Positions 1 through 7,556 of a DNA stretch of 52,932 nucleotides are shown here, one piece after another. Positions within the stretch are counted from its first letter, which is position 1. Each line of letters opens with the position of its first letter. The stretch is taken from the NCBI RefSeq assembly GCF_002067275.1, contig NZ_MVQX01000030.1:1-52932 (forward strand). Direction: 5' to 3'. Position numbers and translations under genes: made by a program. The notes beneath the pieces were generated by a model. It did not search any database. It was given only the letters and a program-made list of their open reading frames with translations, and had not been told where the DNA came from. This DNA is from Methanomethylovorans sp. PtaU1.Bin093. GTDB taxonomy: Archaea; Halobacteriota; Methanosarcinia; Methanosarcinales; Methanosarcinaceae.

Positions 1-1
1 A

Positions 2-1411
2 AGAAGTGAAGGCTCATCATTTGGAGGCGGCTTCTGTAAAGGTAATATCCTTCTTGAACACACTTCTGCAAATCCCAATGGACCATTGCATGTGGGTCAT
101 ATCAGGAACTCGGTCATTGGTGACACTCTGGTACGCATTCTCAGGAAAGCCGGTTATAATGTTGAAACCCAGTACTATGTGAACGATATGGGGCGTCAGA
201 TAGCTATTGTTTCCTGGGCGCTTTCACATTTTGATTTTGATACATCAAAAAAATCAGATCATTCCATAGCAGATGTTTACATCAAGGCCAACGCTGAGCT
301 TGGAGAATACCCTGAAAAGGTAGCAGAAATAGACAGGCTTATGCAGCTTGTGGAAAGAGGGGATGAAGCGACAATAAAAAGCTTCAGCGAAGCTGTATTG
401 CTGGCACTTGATGGCATCAAAGAAACTCTTTTGCGCATGAACATACACCATGATAGTTTCCCTTACGAATCTACTTTTGTAAGGTCCGGTGCTGTTACAA
501 GGATAATTGAGGAGATCAAAGCCACAGGTCGTACAAAGGTCGATGATGGAGCCCTTATGTTGGATCTGGAGGATTACGGTTTTGAGAAAAAACTGGTGAT
601 ACAGAGATCAGATGGTACTTCTTTATACACTACAAGGGATCTGGCATACCATGAGTGGAAAGGTGAAAGAGCTGATCGCATGATCGATATACTTGGAGCT
701 GATCACAAACTCATTTCAGGTCAGTTAAAGGCAACTCTCAACCTTCTCGGAAAGCCGGAACCAGAAGTTGTCATATTCGAGTTCGTTTCTTTGCCTGAAG
801 GCTCCATGAGTACCCGCAGAGGCAAATTCATTTCTGCAGATGAACTGCTGGACCAGGTGGAAGAACAGGCTTTTGTGGAAGTTGACATGCGCAGACCTGA
901 GATGCCTGAGGATTTCAAACAGAAAGTGTCCAGAATGGTAGGTATCGGTGCCGTAAGATATGATGTTATCAGAGTGTCGCCTGAGAAATCCACGGTGTTC
1001 AACTGGAAAGAGGCCCTAGACTTCGAAAAACAAGGTGCACCCTTTATCCAATACTCGCATGCCAGAGCATGCAGTATACTGAAGAAGGCTCAGGAAGAAG
1101 GTGTCTGGAACGAGGTCTTTGATATGGAGCCTTCACTACTTGTGGAGGATACTGAAGTAGAGTTGATAAAGAAGATGGCTGCCTTTGACAGCATCGTAGA
1201 GCAGTGTGCAAAGGAATTAAAACCACATACTTTAGCCATATATGCCAGAGAGCTTGCAGAATCTTTCAATCAGTTCTATCGTTTCGTGCCCGTGATAAAT
1301 ATCGATGACGAAAAACTGAGAGCTACAAGGCTTGGACTCGTGGACTGTGCACGCATTACATTGGCAATTTCATTAGAGACCCTGGGCATCGATGCGCCCG
1401 AGTCTATGTGA
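2..1411 (+). CDS. argS: Arginyl-tRNA synthetase, 5'-truncated by window edge
   Basis: Class I aminoacyl-tRNA synthetase that charges tRNA-Arg with arginine in the cytoplasm. The reading frame is open from base 2, so the start and roughly the first 100 residues lie outside the window. Just inside the edge is the class I signature ANPNGPLHVGH (HIGH motif), which rules out an internal start at the TTG of LHVGH. Further on is MSTRRGKF, the KMSKS-equivalent of archaeal ArgRS, and the C-terminal DALR-type anticodon-binding region with the QYSHARACSI and ESFNQFY segments. The gene ends at TGA 1409-1411, only 5 bp from the stop of the convergent gene on the minus strand. A tRNA-Arg gene is present elsewhere in the window (47995-48066) but the two are not linked. 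The identification is secure. Confidence 0.97.
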   Translation, partial: RSEGSSFGGGFCKGNILLEHTSANPNGPLHVGHIRNSVIGDTLVRILRKAGYNVETQYYVNDMGRQIAIVSWALSHFDFDTSKKSDHSIADVYIKANAELGEYPEKVAEIDRLMQLVERGDEATIKSFSEAVLLALDGIKETLLRMNIHHDSFPYESTFVRSGAVTRIIEEIKATGRTKVDDGALMLDLEDYGFEKKLVIQRSDGTSLYTTRDLAYHEWKGERADRMIDILGADHKLISGQLKATLNLLGKPEPEVVIFEFVSLPEGSMSTRRGKFISADELLDQVEEQAFVEVDMRRPEMPEDFKQKVSRMVGIGAVRYDVIRVSPEKSTVFNWKEALDFEKQGAPFIQYSHARACSILKKAQEEGVWNEVFDMEPSLLVEDTEVELIKKMAAFDSIVEQCAKELKPHTLAIYARELAESFNQFYRFVPVINIDDEKLRATRLGLVDCARITLAISLETLGIDAPESM

Positions 1412-1416
1412 AATTT

Positions 1417-1764
1417 TTACAATGCATAAGATACACTGCTTTCTTTCAGACTCTGCAGAGTAATATTGAAAAGCAGTAGCAGATTTCCTTCAAGGAAATA
1501 TACATCAGTGCTGCTGCGATCTCTTTTTGATGCAAGCAGTACGGTGAATTCCAGATCTTTTTCCGCCGCTACCTGCACACTGCGAAAAGGGTTTTCGGAT
1601 GAGACGGTCTCTCCCCAGATAATCTTTTCAAGATTTCCTATGTCAAGATATTTCTCCGTCCAGCTAATGAGGGCACAGGTATATTTTTCTGATAACCCCA
1701 TATGATTGATCACACTAGAAGCGTGTTCTTTGTTATCCATGCACATTGCAGCAGAGCATGCCAC
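1417..1764 (-). CDS. Hypothetical protein, 115 aa
   Basis: Small protein I do not recognise. The chosen start is GTG at 1764, because AGGGGTGAT lies just upstream as a ribosome binding site and the open frame does not extend usefully further. There is no signal peptide or clear membrane segment. The protein starts with a Cys/Met-rich stretch (MACSAAMCMDN) and has a hydrophobic C-terminal half with alternating strands (LEFTVLLASKRD, VYFLEGNLLLLF), suggesting a small alpha/beta fold. It converges on argS with a 5-bp gap. An upstream A/T-rich 18-bp tandem repeat resembles a doubled TATA element. It is probably a real gene because of the ribosome binding site and promoter context. Function is unknown. 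Confidence 0.6.
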   Translation of the reverse strand: MACSAAMCMDNKEHASSVINHMGLSEKYTCALISWTEKYLDIGNLEKIIWGETVSSENPFRSVQVAAEKDLEFTVLLASKRDRSSTDVYFLEGNLLLLFNITLQSLKESSVSYAL

Positions 1765-1814
1765 ATTATCACCCCTGATCCGATGGATGATTCCCTACCA
1801 TCTAATCTGGCATG

Positions 1815-1850
1815 ATACTATTTATATTTATTATACTATTTATATTTACA
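1815..1850. repeat. 18-bp tandem duplication of a TATA-like element
   Basis: Two head-to-tail copies of an 18-bp unit (ATACTATTTATATTTATT, then the same with CA as the last two bases) occupy 1815-1850. Read on the minus strand, each contains AAATATAAATAG, which fits an archaeal TATA box upstream of the 115-aa gene starting at 1764. The copies sit 51-86 bp from that start. Confidence 0.6.
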
Positions 1851-1942
1851 GTGCAATAATTATGTAATAAGAGTTCTCTGGAACTGTTGTCACTTTCTGT
1901 TTTTGTTCTGATTGCGCAAACTATTTAATTTAGAATTCTCAA

Positions 1943-1954
1943 CCCTTATAAGGG
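1943..1954 (+). promoter_or_regulatory. Palindromic TATA region of msrB
   Basis: CCCTTATAAGGG is a perfect 12-bp palindrome that embeds a TATA-like core about 55-65 bp before the msrB ATG. A second A/T stretch (ACTTTATATT) is nearer the gene. Either could be the core promoter. The symmetry makes it a candidate operator as well. Confidence 0.4.
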
Positions 1955-2006
1955 AAGTTACATCAGTAATTTTTACTTTATATTTTTGAACGGGAGAGGG
2001 AATTAT

Positions 2007-2405
2007 ATGCCATCATATGAAAGAAAATCAGACGAAGACTGGAAAAAGATCTTAACTCCTCAACAGTATCATGTGTTACGGGAAAAGGGAACTGAACCTG
2101 CTTTTACTGGGAAGTACTACCAAAATAAAAAGAAAGGTGTCTATCTGTGTGCTGCTTGTGGGCAGGAACTTTTTGATTCAAATACAAAATTCGATTCCGG
2201 CACTGGCTGGCCAAGTTTCTGGGCTCCGATATCTGAAGACAGAGTGGTCAGCAAGCCGGATAATAGTTACTCCATGCGGCGAACAGAAGTTCTTTGCAGC
2301 AGATGTGGTAGCCATCTTGGGCATGTTTTTGATGATGGACCTGCACCTACAGGTGAACGATTTTGTATGAATTCCATCTCGTTGGATTTCAAGGAAGAAG
2401 TATGA
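2007..2405 (+). CDS. msrB: Peptide methionine-(R)-S-oxide reductase MsrB
   Basis: Repairs oxidised methionine by reducing the R-sulfoxide of methionine residues, normally with thioredoxin as electron donor, in the cytoplasm. The 132-aa length is typical for a single-domain MsrB. Visible marks are the two zinc-binding CxxC pairs (C48/C51 in CAAC and C97/C100 in CSRC), the GTGWPSFW substrate loop, the HLGHVF segment and the catalytic Cys120 in RFCMNS. The start is ATG 2007, preceded by GGGAGAGG; an in-frame TTG at 1986 lacks such a site. The stop TGA overlaps the ATG of the WD40 gene in ATGA, so the two are probably translationally coupled. There is no MsrA in the window. Confidence 0.95.
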   Translation: MPSYERKSDEDWKKILTPQQYHVLREKGTEPAFTGKYYQNKKKGVYLCAACGQELFDSNTKFDSGTGWPSFWAPISEDRVVSKPDNSYSMRRTEVLCSRCGSHLGHVFDDGPAPTGERFCMNSISLDFKEEV

Positions 2406-3322
2406 TCTCAGAATGTTTTTTAGCTCCGGGGGAGAATATGAAAAGTGATTACTTCAGATTCCGTGCTCATAGCGGTCACATTAATAAAGTATGTTTCCTT
2501 GAAAGCGGGAAGACGATATTATCCGCTGGTACGGATGGTTTTGTGAAGCTCTGGTCAGTGCCATCTTGGGAACTGATAACAGAGTTTAAAGGCCATAATA
2601 AAAGTGTGAACAGTATCTCGATTTCCCATAATCGTGGTATTATAGCCACAGGTTCATCTGATCATACTATCAGACTTTGGTCTTATCCTGAAATCCTTCC
2701 TCTGAAAGTTCTTACAGGACATACTAATACTGTATCATCTGTATGTATTTCTCCAGACGGGAAACAACTCGCTTCAGGTTCTTATGATGGAACTGTACGT
2801 TTATGGGGTTTGCCTGGGTGTGAACAACTTTTGATCATGGAAGGCAGTCCAGACAACATTTCCTGTGTTCTTTTTATTCCTGACGGCAAAAAACTTCTAA
2901 GTGGAGGCATAGGTGGCGATATATATGTGTGGTCTTTGCCTGAAGGGAAACTTGAGCAGACACTATTGGGTCATGATATTGCCCTGCTCTCCATGATTTT
3001 GACCCCGGAAGGAAAGTATCTCATTAGTTCCGGATATGATCGAAAGCTGCGTATCTGGTCATTGAAAGATCTTACAGAGAAGCGTTCCATAGAACTTGAG
3101 GGAACTGGTCATTTTCCTCTTGCCATATCTTCCAATGGTAAGACAGTTGCAGTTGGCATGGACTACGATATTGTTCTGTATGATTTCGCTTCAGGACAAA
3201 TTGTGTCAAATATACCTCTTATGGTTAAAACAGTATACAGTATGGCCTTCACAGCTGATGGACGCTATCTTGTTGCTGCCACAGCTGACGGGAGGCTGAA
3301 TATGTGGGACCTTGGAAGATGA
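2402..3322 (+). CDS. WD40-repeat protein, seven-bladed propeller
   Basis: About 306 aa made almost entirely of seven WD40 units of about 40 residues, each with the GH...SPDG..LASGS.DG.V.LW pattern; the fourth to sixth are more divergent. A seven-bladed beta-propeller with no signal peptide, transmembrane segment or attached catalytic domain, so presumably a cytoplasmic scaffold for protein interactions. The start at ATG 2402 overlaps the msrB stop (ATGA) and has AAGGAAG before it. ATG 2438, behind GGGGGAG, is an alternative that loses no WD40 sequence. The overlap implies co-transcription with msrB. Partner and role cannot be read from the sequence. Confidence 0.88.
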   Translation: MISECFLAPGENMKSDYFRFRAHSGHINKVCFLESGKTILSAGTDGFVKLWSVPSWELITEFKGHNKSVNSISISHNRGIIATGSSDHTIRLWSYPEILPLKVLTGHTNTVSSVCISPDGKQLASGSYDGTVRLWGLPGCEQLLIMEGSPDNISCVLFIPDGKKLLSGGIGGDIYVWSLPEGKLEQTLLGHDIALLSMILTPEGKYLISSGYDRKLRIWSLKDLTEKRSIELEGTGHFPLAISSNGKTVAVGMDYDIVLYDFASGQIVSNIPLMVKTVYSMAFTADGRYLVAATADGRLNMWDLGR

Positions 3323-3409
3323 TCCTACATTATTTTTCTTTTATTCTTTATAGTAACTAATAGCTTTATCATAATAAACTTAATATATTAGTATACTTTA
3401 TGTCGTTCT

Positions 3410-3709
3410 ATGCAAACTGAGGATCTTCTTAAATATTCTTTGTGGGCATACATTGTATTTGTGAACACAATCTCATTCGCCCTTATGGGTCTGGACAAAA
3501 AAAAAGCCAGAGATCAAAAATACAGGATACCTGAAAAAACGCTGTTCACATGGGTAATTGCAGGTGGAAGTCTGGGAGGTTTCCTGGGAATGAAATTATT
3601 TAGACATAAAACACAGCATCTACAGTTCAAATATGGTTTTCCGCTTATCCTGTTGGTACATTTAGTGTTCATAGCTTTATTAGGGTTGGGGATCTTACCT
3701 CCTATCTAA
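3410..3709 (+). CDS. DUF1294 small membrane protein
   Basis: 99-aa protein with the DUF1294 layout: an N-terminal hydrophobic helix (about residues 10-27), a basic cytoplasmic segment MGLDKKKARDQKYRIPEKTL, a glycine-rich helix (AGGSLGGFLGMKLFRHKT) and a C-terminal hydrophobic helix (about 78-95). The family occurs in bacteria and archaea, in bacteria sometimes fused to a cold-shock domain; its biochemical role is unknown. An A/T-rich stretch (AACTTAATATATTAG) about 25-40 bp upstream may be its promoter. It is a single gene between the WD40 gene and a minus-strand gene. Confidence 0.85.
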   Translation: MQTEDLLKYSLWAYIVFVNTISFALMGLDKKKARDQKYRIPEKTLFTWVIAGGSLGGFLGMKLFRHKTQHLQFKYGFPLILLVHLVFIALLGLGILPPI

Positions 3710-3729
3710 AGCATTAAAAGGAAAGGGTC

Positions 3730-4134
3730 TCAGAAACCCAATCTTTCCATTTCTTTGAGTATCTTTGGACTAAAATCAGTGAAATTCTGTATACCACCGG
3801 TCCAGGCTGCGATCATCATAGCATCTTTTATCTCCTGCGAAGTTGCCTCAAATCTTTTAAGTCTTTCCAGTATCTTAAGCGCACTTTCTATGTTGAGTCT
3901 GGAGCATGCTATAGTAAAAACCAAAAGATGCTTTTGCTTCATGTTCAGCCCATTTTCACGCTCCTTCCATACAGCTTTATAGTATCCTGCAAGAGCTTCC
4001 CCGAACTCTTCATCGATCTGGGTGGCATAGACCACAGACCTTGGCTTAAAACCCTTTACATCCTTTGCTTCTTGTATCTCTTTGGTCATGATCATCAGTA
4101 AAGATTCTACGGGAAATGATTTAATTTTATGCAT
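3730..4134 (-). CDS. Carboxymuconolactone decarboxylase/AhpD-like protein
   Basis: 134-aa, mostly helical protein with the AhpD/CMD pattern: EFGEALAGYYKAVWKERENGL, then LNMKQKHLLVFTIACSRLNIESALKILERLKRFEAT and DAMMIAAWTGGIQNF. The usual redox motif CxxC at the start of the second core helix is absent: only one Cys (in IACSRLN) remains, so a peroxiredoxin-reducing role is doubtful. The annotated start (ATG 4134) lies 8 bp from the start of the divergent DUF123 gene, leaving no room for promoters. An internal start at MTKEIQ (about residue 16) may be the true one. Family placement is by pattern only. Confidence 0.7.
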   Translation of the reverse strand: MHKIKSFPVESLLMIMTKEIQEAKDVKGFKPRSVVYATQIDEEFGEALAGYYKAVWKERENGLNMKQKHLLVFTIACSRLNIESALKILERLKRFEATSQEIKDAMMIAAWTGGIQNFTDFSPKILKEMERLGF

Positions 4135-4142
4135 CTACGTGT

Positions 4143-4595
4143 ATGCGTATGATCGAAGCGGCTAAGGACAAAGGTATCTATTGTCTGATCTTCAGGAACC
4201 TGCAATGTAATGTAAGGGTTGGAAGCCTTAAAGATATCAGTTTTGAAGCCGGTTATCACATTTATGTGGGTTCTGCCCAGGGTACTGGTGGTCTGAAAAG
4301 ATTGTATAGACATGTGATGCTTTCTAAGGAAGGAGGGAAGAAAGCAAGATGGCATGTAGATCATATAAATCTTGATGAGCATTTTGAACTGGTCTGTACC
4401 GTATATGCAGTGACTTTTGAACAGCTTGAATGCATTCTTGCAGGTGCTTTGCAGTCAAGAGGTGTTCAAGGTTTTGGATGCAGTGATTGTACATGTAAAT
4501 CACATCTTTTCTATCGACGTCGCGATCCAACGGACGAAGTGGTAAAAAATTTCAGGAAATATGGCTTAGAGCCCTTAGTTGAAGAAATATTATAA
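4143..4595 (+). CDS. GIY-YIG nuclease-like protein (DUF123)
   Basis: 150-aa member of the DUF123 group of the GIY-YIG endonuclease superfamily. Residues 11-15 GIYCL and 38-44 YHIYVGSA supply the GIY and YIG strands, followed by GGLKRLYRH with the conserved Arg, and HVDHI. The C-terminal part carries a small Cys cluster, GCSDCTCKSHLFY, typical of the family and a likely metal site. Substrate and role of DUF123 proteins are not established to my knowledge. Starts: ATG 4143, or ATG 4149 (MIEAAKD). The gene is divergent from the AhpD-like gene with almost no spacer. Confidence 0.88.
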   Translation: MRMIEAAKDKGIYCLIFRNLQCNVRVGSLKDISFEAGYHIYVGSAQGTGGLKRLYRHVMLSKEGGKKARWHVDHINLDEHFELVCTVYAVTFEQLECILAGALQSRGVQGFGCSDCTCKSHLFYRRRDPTDEVVKNFRKYGLEPLVEEIL

Positions 4596-4649
4596 TCAGG
4601 TAAGTTATGATCTTTGAAAATCATATTAATGAAAAATTCATTAGAAATT

Positions 4650-4745
4650 GGAAGATCGAGGGTATCTTCCCGGGGAAGACGGCTGTCCTCCCCAGAATTT
4701 GATGATGACTATACTTAATCTGGAAGATACAATTGTGATACCCTC
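4650..4745 (+). ncRNA. Candidate structured RNA with competing stems
   Basis: In the 600-bp gap between the DUF123 gene and the methyltransferase remnant, a 96-bp segment holds several overlapping inverted repeats. GTATCTTCC (4662-4670) pairs perfectly with GGAAGATAC (4722-4730). Its 3' part ATCTTCC can instead pair with GGAAGAT at 4650-4656. GAGGGTATC (4658-4666) pairs with GATACCCTC (4737-4745). Enclosed is a strong hairpin, GGGGAAGAC (4672-4680) with GTCCTCCCC (4685-4693), one A-C mismatch and a 4-nt loop. No open frame covers it. Strand is unproven; plus is given because a DUF123 transcript would enter it. It could be a small RNA, a cis-regulatory RNA, a remnant repeat or a complex terminator. 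Confidence 0.4.
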
Positions 4746-4898
4746 TAAGGCCCTATATATTAGTATAATTATATAAATCTGGTGCTTCTGAAAAGGATTG
4801 GATTAGTTAAGCAGTTGTATTACAATGGTTGCAATACCTAATTTATATAATCTCTACTCGACCCATTCTCCATGTTTTTTCATCTACTAAGCTTGGAG

Positions 4899-5206
4899 TT
4901 ACAAACAAAAAAATCCCTTAATAACTAAGCGATGACCAACTATCCAATGAAGGGCCGCGTTTGAAAAGACTATATCAAATTCCCGGTTGAAATGCAACTC
5001 TCTTATATCCTCTGAACCATCAATGCCCTCAACATAACCTGGGGGTACATGGCTTGTGATCTGAGCTGTGACCTTACCCTCCCCACATCCCCTATGTCCA
5101 AGACCCTTTAATTTCCCTTAAGAGCAAGCTTCTGAATAAGCTCTTGAGCCCAATGCTGCTGGTTTGAAGATTGAGCTGTATGATCACCTGGATCCCATCT
5201 ATACAA
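4899..5206 (-). pseudogene. Decayed class I SAM methyltransferase
   Basis: Translating the minus strand in two frames recovers a broken methyltransferase of the trans-aconitate methyltransferase-like type. Frame one reads WDPGDHTAQSSNQQHWAQ.. and then ..LIQKLALKGN-stop-RVLDIG; frame two continues CGEGKVTAQITSHVPPGYV.. through EGIDGSEDI to REFDIVFSNAALHWIVGHR. Lesions are an in-frame TAA where a Glu codon is expected, a frameshift inside the glycine-rich motif I (DIG|CGEGK), an apparent loss of about 25 residues between SEDI and the RELHF segment, and loss of everything after the ALHW motif. The remnant lies directly downstream of the intact methyltransferase gene (stop at 5210), in the same orientation, but belongs to a different subfamily. 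Confidence 0.85.
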
Positions 5207-5209
5207 ATT

Positions 5210-5878
5210 TTAACTCCTGTTACATTTGAATATCTTGAATATGCCGTATGTAACAGACATTTCTGCAGTCACTTTTATTCCTTTTCTTTCAAGCAAGGGG
5301 TCAAGATCAGAATGTATGAATTCAGGGTAATATTTACTTTCGAATGATTTGGCAATATAACGTACAAAATACCTTCCCAGCATGTTTTTGGGCGAACGAG
5401 CATAATCCATGATCATTATAGTGCCATTACTCCTGGTAACCCTGAAAATCTCCTGTAAAACTTCTTCTCTTATATTTAAAGGCATTTCATGTAAAGCCAG
5501 TGACATGCAACAAATATCGAAATACTCGTCCTTAAATGGAAGTTTTGCCGCATCGGCAAGAACGAAATTTGCATTATTGTACCTGTTGTTCCTGACAGCC
5601 AGTCTTAACATAGGTTCGGAAAGATCGATACCAATAACTTCATAACCCATTTTTGCAAATGAAAAGGCTTGTTTTCCGGTACCTGTAGCCACATCTAGTA
5701 TTTTGGAACCTTTCTTTGCATTGGTAAAAGCTGCAACTTTAGTCCTAGTTCCCGAGAGAATAATTCCTATGAAATCATAAATATAAGACAATCTACGAAA
5801 TAATTTTGTTGTGTATGTGTAGTAGTCTTCTCCCATTATATCAGCTATTCCCATCAGAACATTTGCAACACAGTACAT
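5210..5878 (-). CDS. UbiE-like class I SAM methyltransferase
   Basis: SAM-dependent methyltransferase of about 208-222 aa with the usual motif order: motif I KILDVATGTGKQAF (about residues 59-72), acidic end of strand 2 VIGIDLSEPML, the DAAKLPF segment, motif II-like YFDICCMSLALHEMP and post-motif GTIMIMDYARSP. This resembles the MenG/UbiE quinone methyltransferases and arsenite-type small methyltransferases, but substrate cannot be assigned. The N-terminus before MGEDYYTYTTKLF (M15) is Met-rich without a good ribosome binding site, so M15 (codon at 5836-5834) may be the real start. Downstream lies an unrelated methyltransferase pseudogene. Confidence 0.85.
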   Translation of the reverse strand: MYCVANVLMGIADIMGEDYYTYTTKLFRRLSYIYDFIGIILSGTRTKVAAFTNAKKGSKILDVATGTGKQAFSFAKMGYEVIGIDLSEPMLRLAVRNNRYNNANFVLADAAKLPFKDEYFDICCMSLALHEMPLNIREEVLQEIFRVTRSNGTIMIMDYARSPKNMLGRYFVRYIAKSFESKYYPEFIHSDLDPLLERKGIKVTAEMSVTYGIFKIFKCNRS

Positions 5879-5973
5879 AAAACCAGTCGTAAAGATATGT
5901 TTGATCTCTACAGAAAAAAATTAAAAGAGGTAAAGAATATGAAAAAAGAATGGCAAGAAGTAATGCCAAGGCA

Positions 5974-7263
5974 TTACTTGCAGAGGTCGTAGTTCTTGTT
6001 AACGATCTTCAGTGCGCAGAAGTCACCACACATGGTACATGCATCTTCATCGCCAGGTGCTCTGCTGTTCCTGATGCTCCTTGCAAGCTCTGGATCGAGC
6101 GCCAGCTTGTACATTCCCTCCCAGTCGAGTTTTGCACGTGTTCTGCCCATTGCAAGATCAACTTCACGGGCGGTTTCCGGATACTTAACCATGTCACCGA
6201 CGTGAGCTGCGATCTTTGAGGTCTTGACACCCTCAATAACATCCTGGAGGTTTGGAAGTGCAAGGTGCTCTGCAGGTGTGACATAACAGAGGAAGTCACA
6301 GCCAGCTGCTGCGGATGTTGCTGCACCGATTGCTGTTACTATATGATCCCGGCCTGCACCGATGTCAGATACGAGTGGACCGAGCATGTAGAATGGCTTT
6401 CCATTGCTCATTGCCTTCATGAGCTTGACATTCATTTCTACCTGGTCAAGTGGTACGTGGCCTGGACCTTCGACTATGACCTGCAGATCGTATTTGTCAT
6501 GTGCTTTATCTGCGCATTCGGAGTTGATGATGAGTTCCTGGACCTGTGCCCTGTCGGTTGCATCGTGAACTGCACCTGCACGCATTCCGTTGCCTGTGGA
6601 CAATGTGACCTCATGTTCTTTGAGGATCTCACAAAGGTAATCGAAGTCTTTGTAAAGTGGATTTTCCTTCTGGTTGTGGAGCATCCATGTGCTCATGAAT
6701 GCACCGCCACGGGAGCAGAGACCACCATATCTGCCGTGTGCCTTCAACCTATCAAGGACAATGTTATTGATACCGGTGTGTATTGCCATGAAGTTTGTAC
6801 CGAGCTTTGCCTGTTCCTCGGTTGCATACCACAGGTCGTCCTCTGTCATGTGGACAATGGAACCGTCCCTCTTTGCTGCTGTGATGAATGCCTGATAGAG
6901 TGGCACTGAACCTACTGAAAGGGAAATTGCGTCACACACAAGCTTTCTCATTTTAAGGAAGTCGCCGCCAGTACCGAGCTCCATCAGTGTGTCAGCACCA
7001 GCTGCTTCTGCTGCCTTTGCTTTCTTTACTTCCATTTCCTCATCTATAATGTCTGATGATGCACCTATGGATGCATTTACCTTGGTCCTGAGACCTTCAC
7101 CAATACCACACAGCTTAATGTTCCTGTAGGGGGTCATGGGGATTACTATTCTGCCTGCAGCAATTCCCCTTCTTATGAACTCAGGATCTTTGCCTTCGTT
7201 CTTGGCTACGATCTTCATCTCTTCTGTGATCTTTCCGTTCTTTGCATCTGTTACTATTGTCAT
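5974..7263 (-). CDS. thiC: Phosphomethylpyrimidine synthase ThiC
   Basis: Radical-SAM enzyme that rearranges 5-aminoimidazole ribotide (AIR) to HMP phosphate for thiamine synthesis. The 429-aa protein is collinear with the core of bacterial ThiC and lacks the bacterial N-terminal extension. Seen are CGIGEGLRTKVNASIG, AGADTLMELGTGG, SRGGAFMSTWM, GNGMRAGAVHDATDRAQ, VIVEGPGHVPLDQ, PFYMLGPLVSDIGAGRDH and the C-terminal cluster Cys409, Cys412, Cys416. The last spacing is CX2CX3C, whereas the bacterial motif is CX2CX4C. Start ATG 7263 has GAGGT 7 nt upstream and a TATA box 44 bp upstream, so the leader is short. No TPP riboswitch is visible. The benzimidazole-forming paralogue BzaF is an alternative that motif reading cannot fully exclude. 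Confidence 0.92.
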   Translation of the reverse strand: MTIVTDAKNGKITEEMKIVAKNEGKDPEFIRRGIAAGRIVIPMTPYRNIKLCGIGEGLRTKVNASIGASSDIIDEEMEVKKAKAAEAAGADTLMELGTGGDFLKMRKLVCDAISLSVGSVPLYQAFITAAKRDGSIVHMTEDDLWYATEEQAKLGTNFMAIHTGINNIVLDRLKAHGRYGGLCSRGGAFMSTWMLHNQKENPLYKDFDYLCEILKEHEVTLSTGNGMRAGAVHDATDRAQVQELIINSECADKAHDKYDLQVIVEGPGHVPLDQVEMNVKLMKAMSNGKPFYMLGPLVSDIGAGRDHIVTAIGAATSAAAGCDFLCYVTPAEHLALPNLQDVIEGVKTSKIAAHVGDMVKYPETAREVDLAMGRTRAKLDWEGMYKLALDPELARSIRNSRAPGDEDACTMCGDFCALKIVNKNYDLCK

Positions 7264-7306
7264 GATCGATACCTCGATGGTTACTATATCCTACAAAGTA
7301 CAGCTC

Positions 7307-7314
7307 TTATATAA
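7307..7314 (-). promoter_or_regulatory. TATA box of thiC
   Basis: TTATATAA, within CTTATATAAG, lies about 44 bp upstream of the thiC ATG. With the usual archaeal 25-bp spacing the transcript would start near 7284, giving a leader of about 20 nt that contains the GAGGT ribosome binding site. Confidence 0.7.
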
Positions 7315-7556
7315 GACTTTTTAAAAAATTAACTTTTGTTTAAATCAAGCTGACTTTACTTGGATCTACACAAAATCCTCTATCTGGATCAACTTGCTTA
7401 TTTTCGGTATCTGTAAAGTATTTTAAACTTGTAAGTTCGTGTACTGTTACGATATGCAAGTAAAATTAGGACAACATAAAAAACAAATCAAGTTGATTGG
7501 ATGTGTAATCAAGTAAAAATGACCTTTTGGAAAGAAAAAAATCCGTTGAATGAACA

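Noticed and set aside
4698..4712. C box (TGATGA) in the structured intergenic element
   Set aside because: No CTGA D box at suitable distance; the match is more likely chance within the larger inverted repeats.
6265..6909. 214-codon open frame opposite thiC, rich in Cys
   Set aside because: It is a frame mirrored from the conserved thiC coding sequence, has no ribosome binding site and its Cys richness follows from antisense codons.
7264..7550. TPP riboswitch upstream of thiC
   Set aside because: The thi-box core CTGAGA is absent from the minus strand, and the TATA box lies so close to the ATG that no leader of riboswitch size remains.
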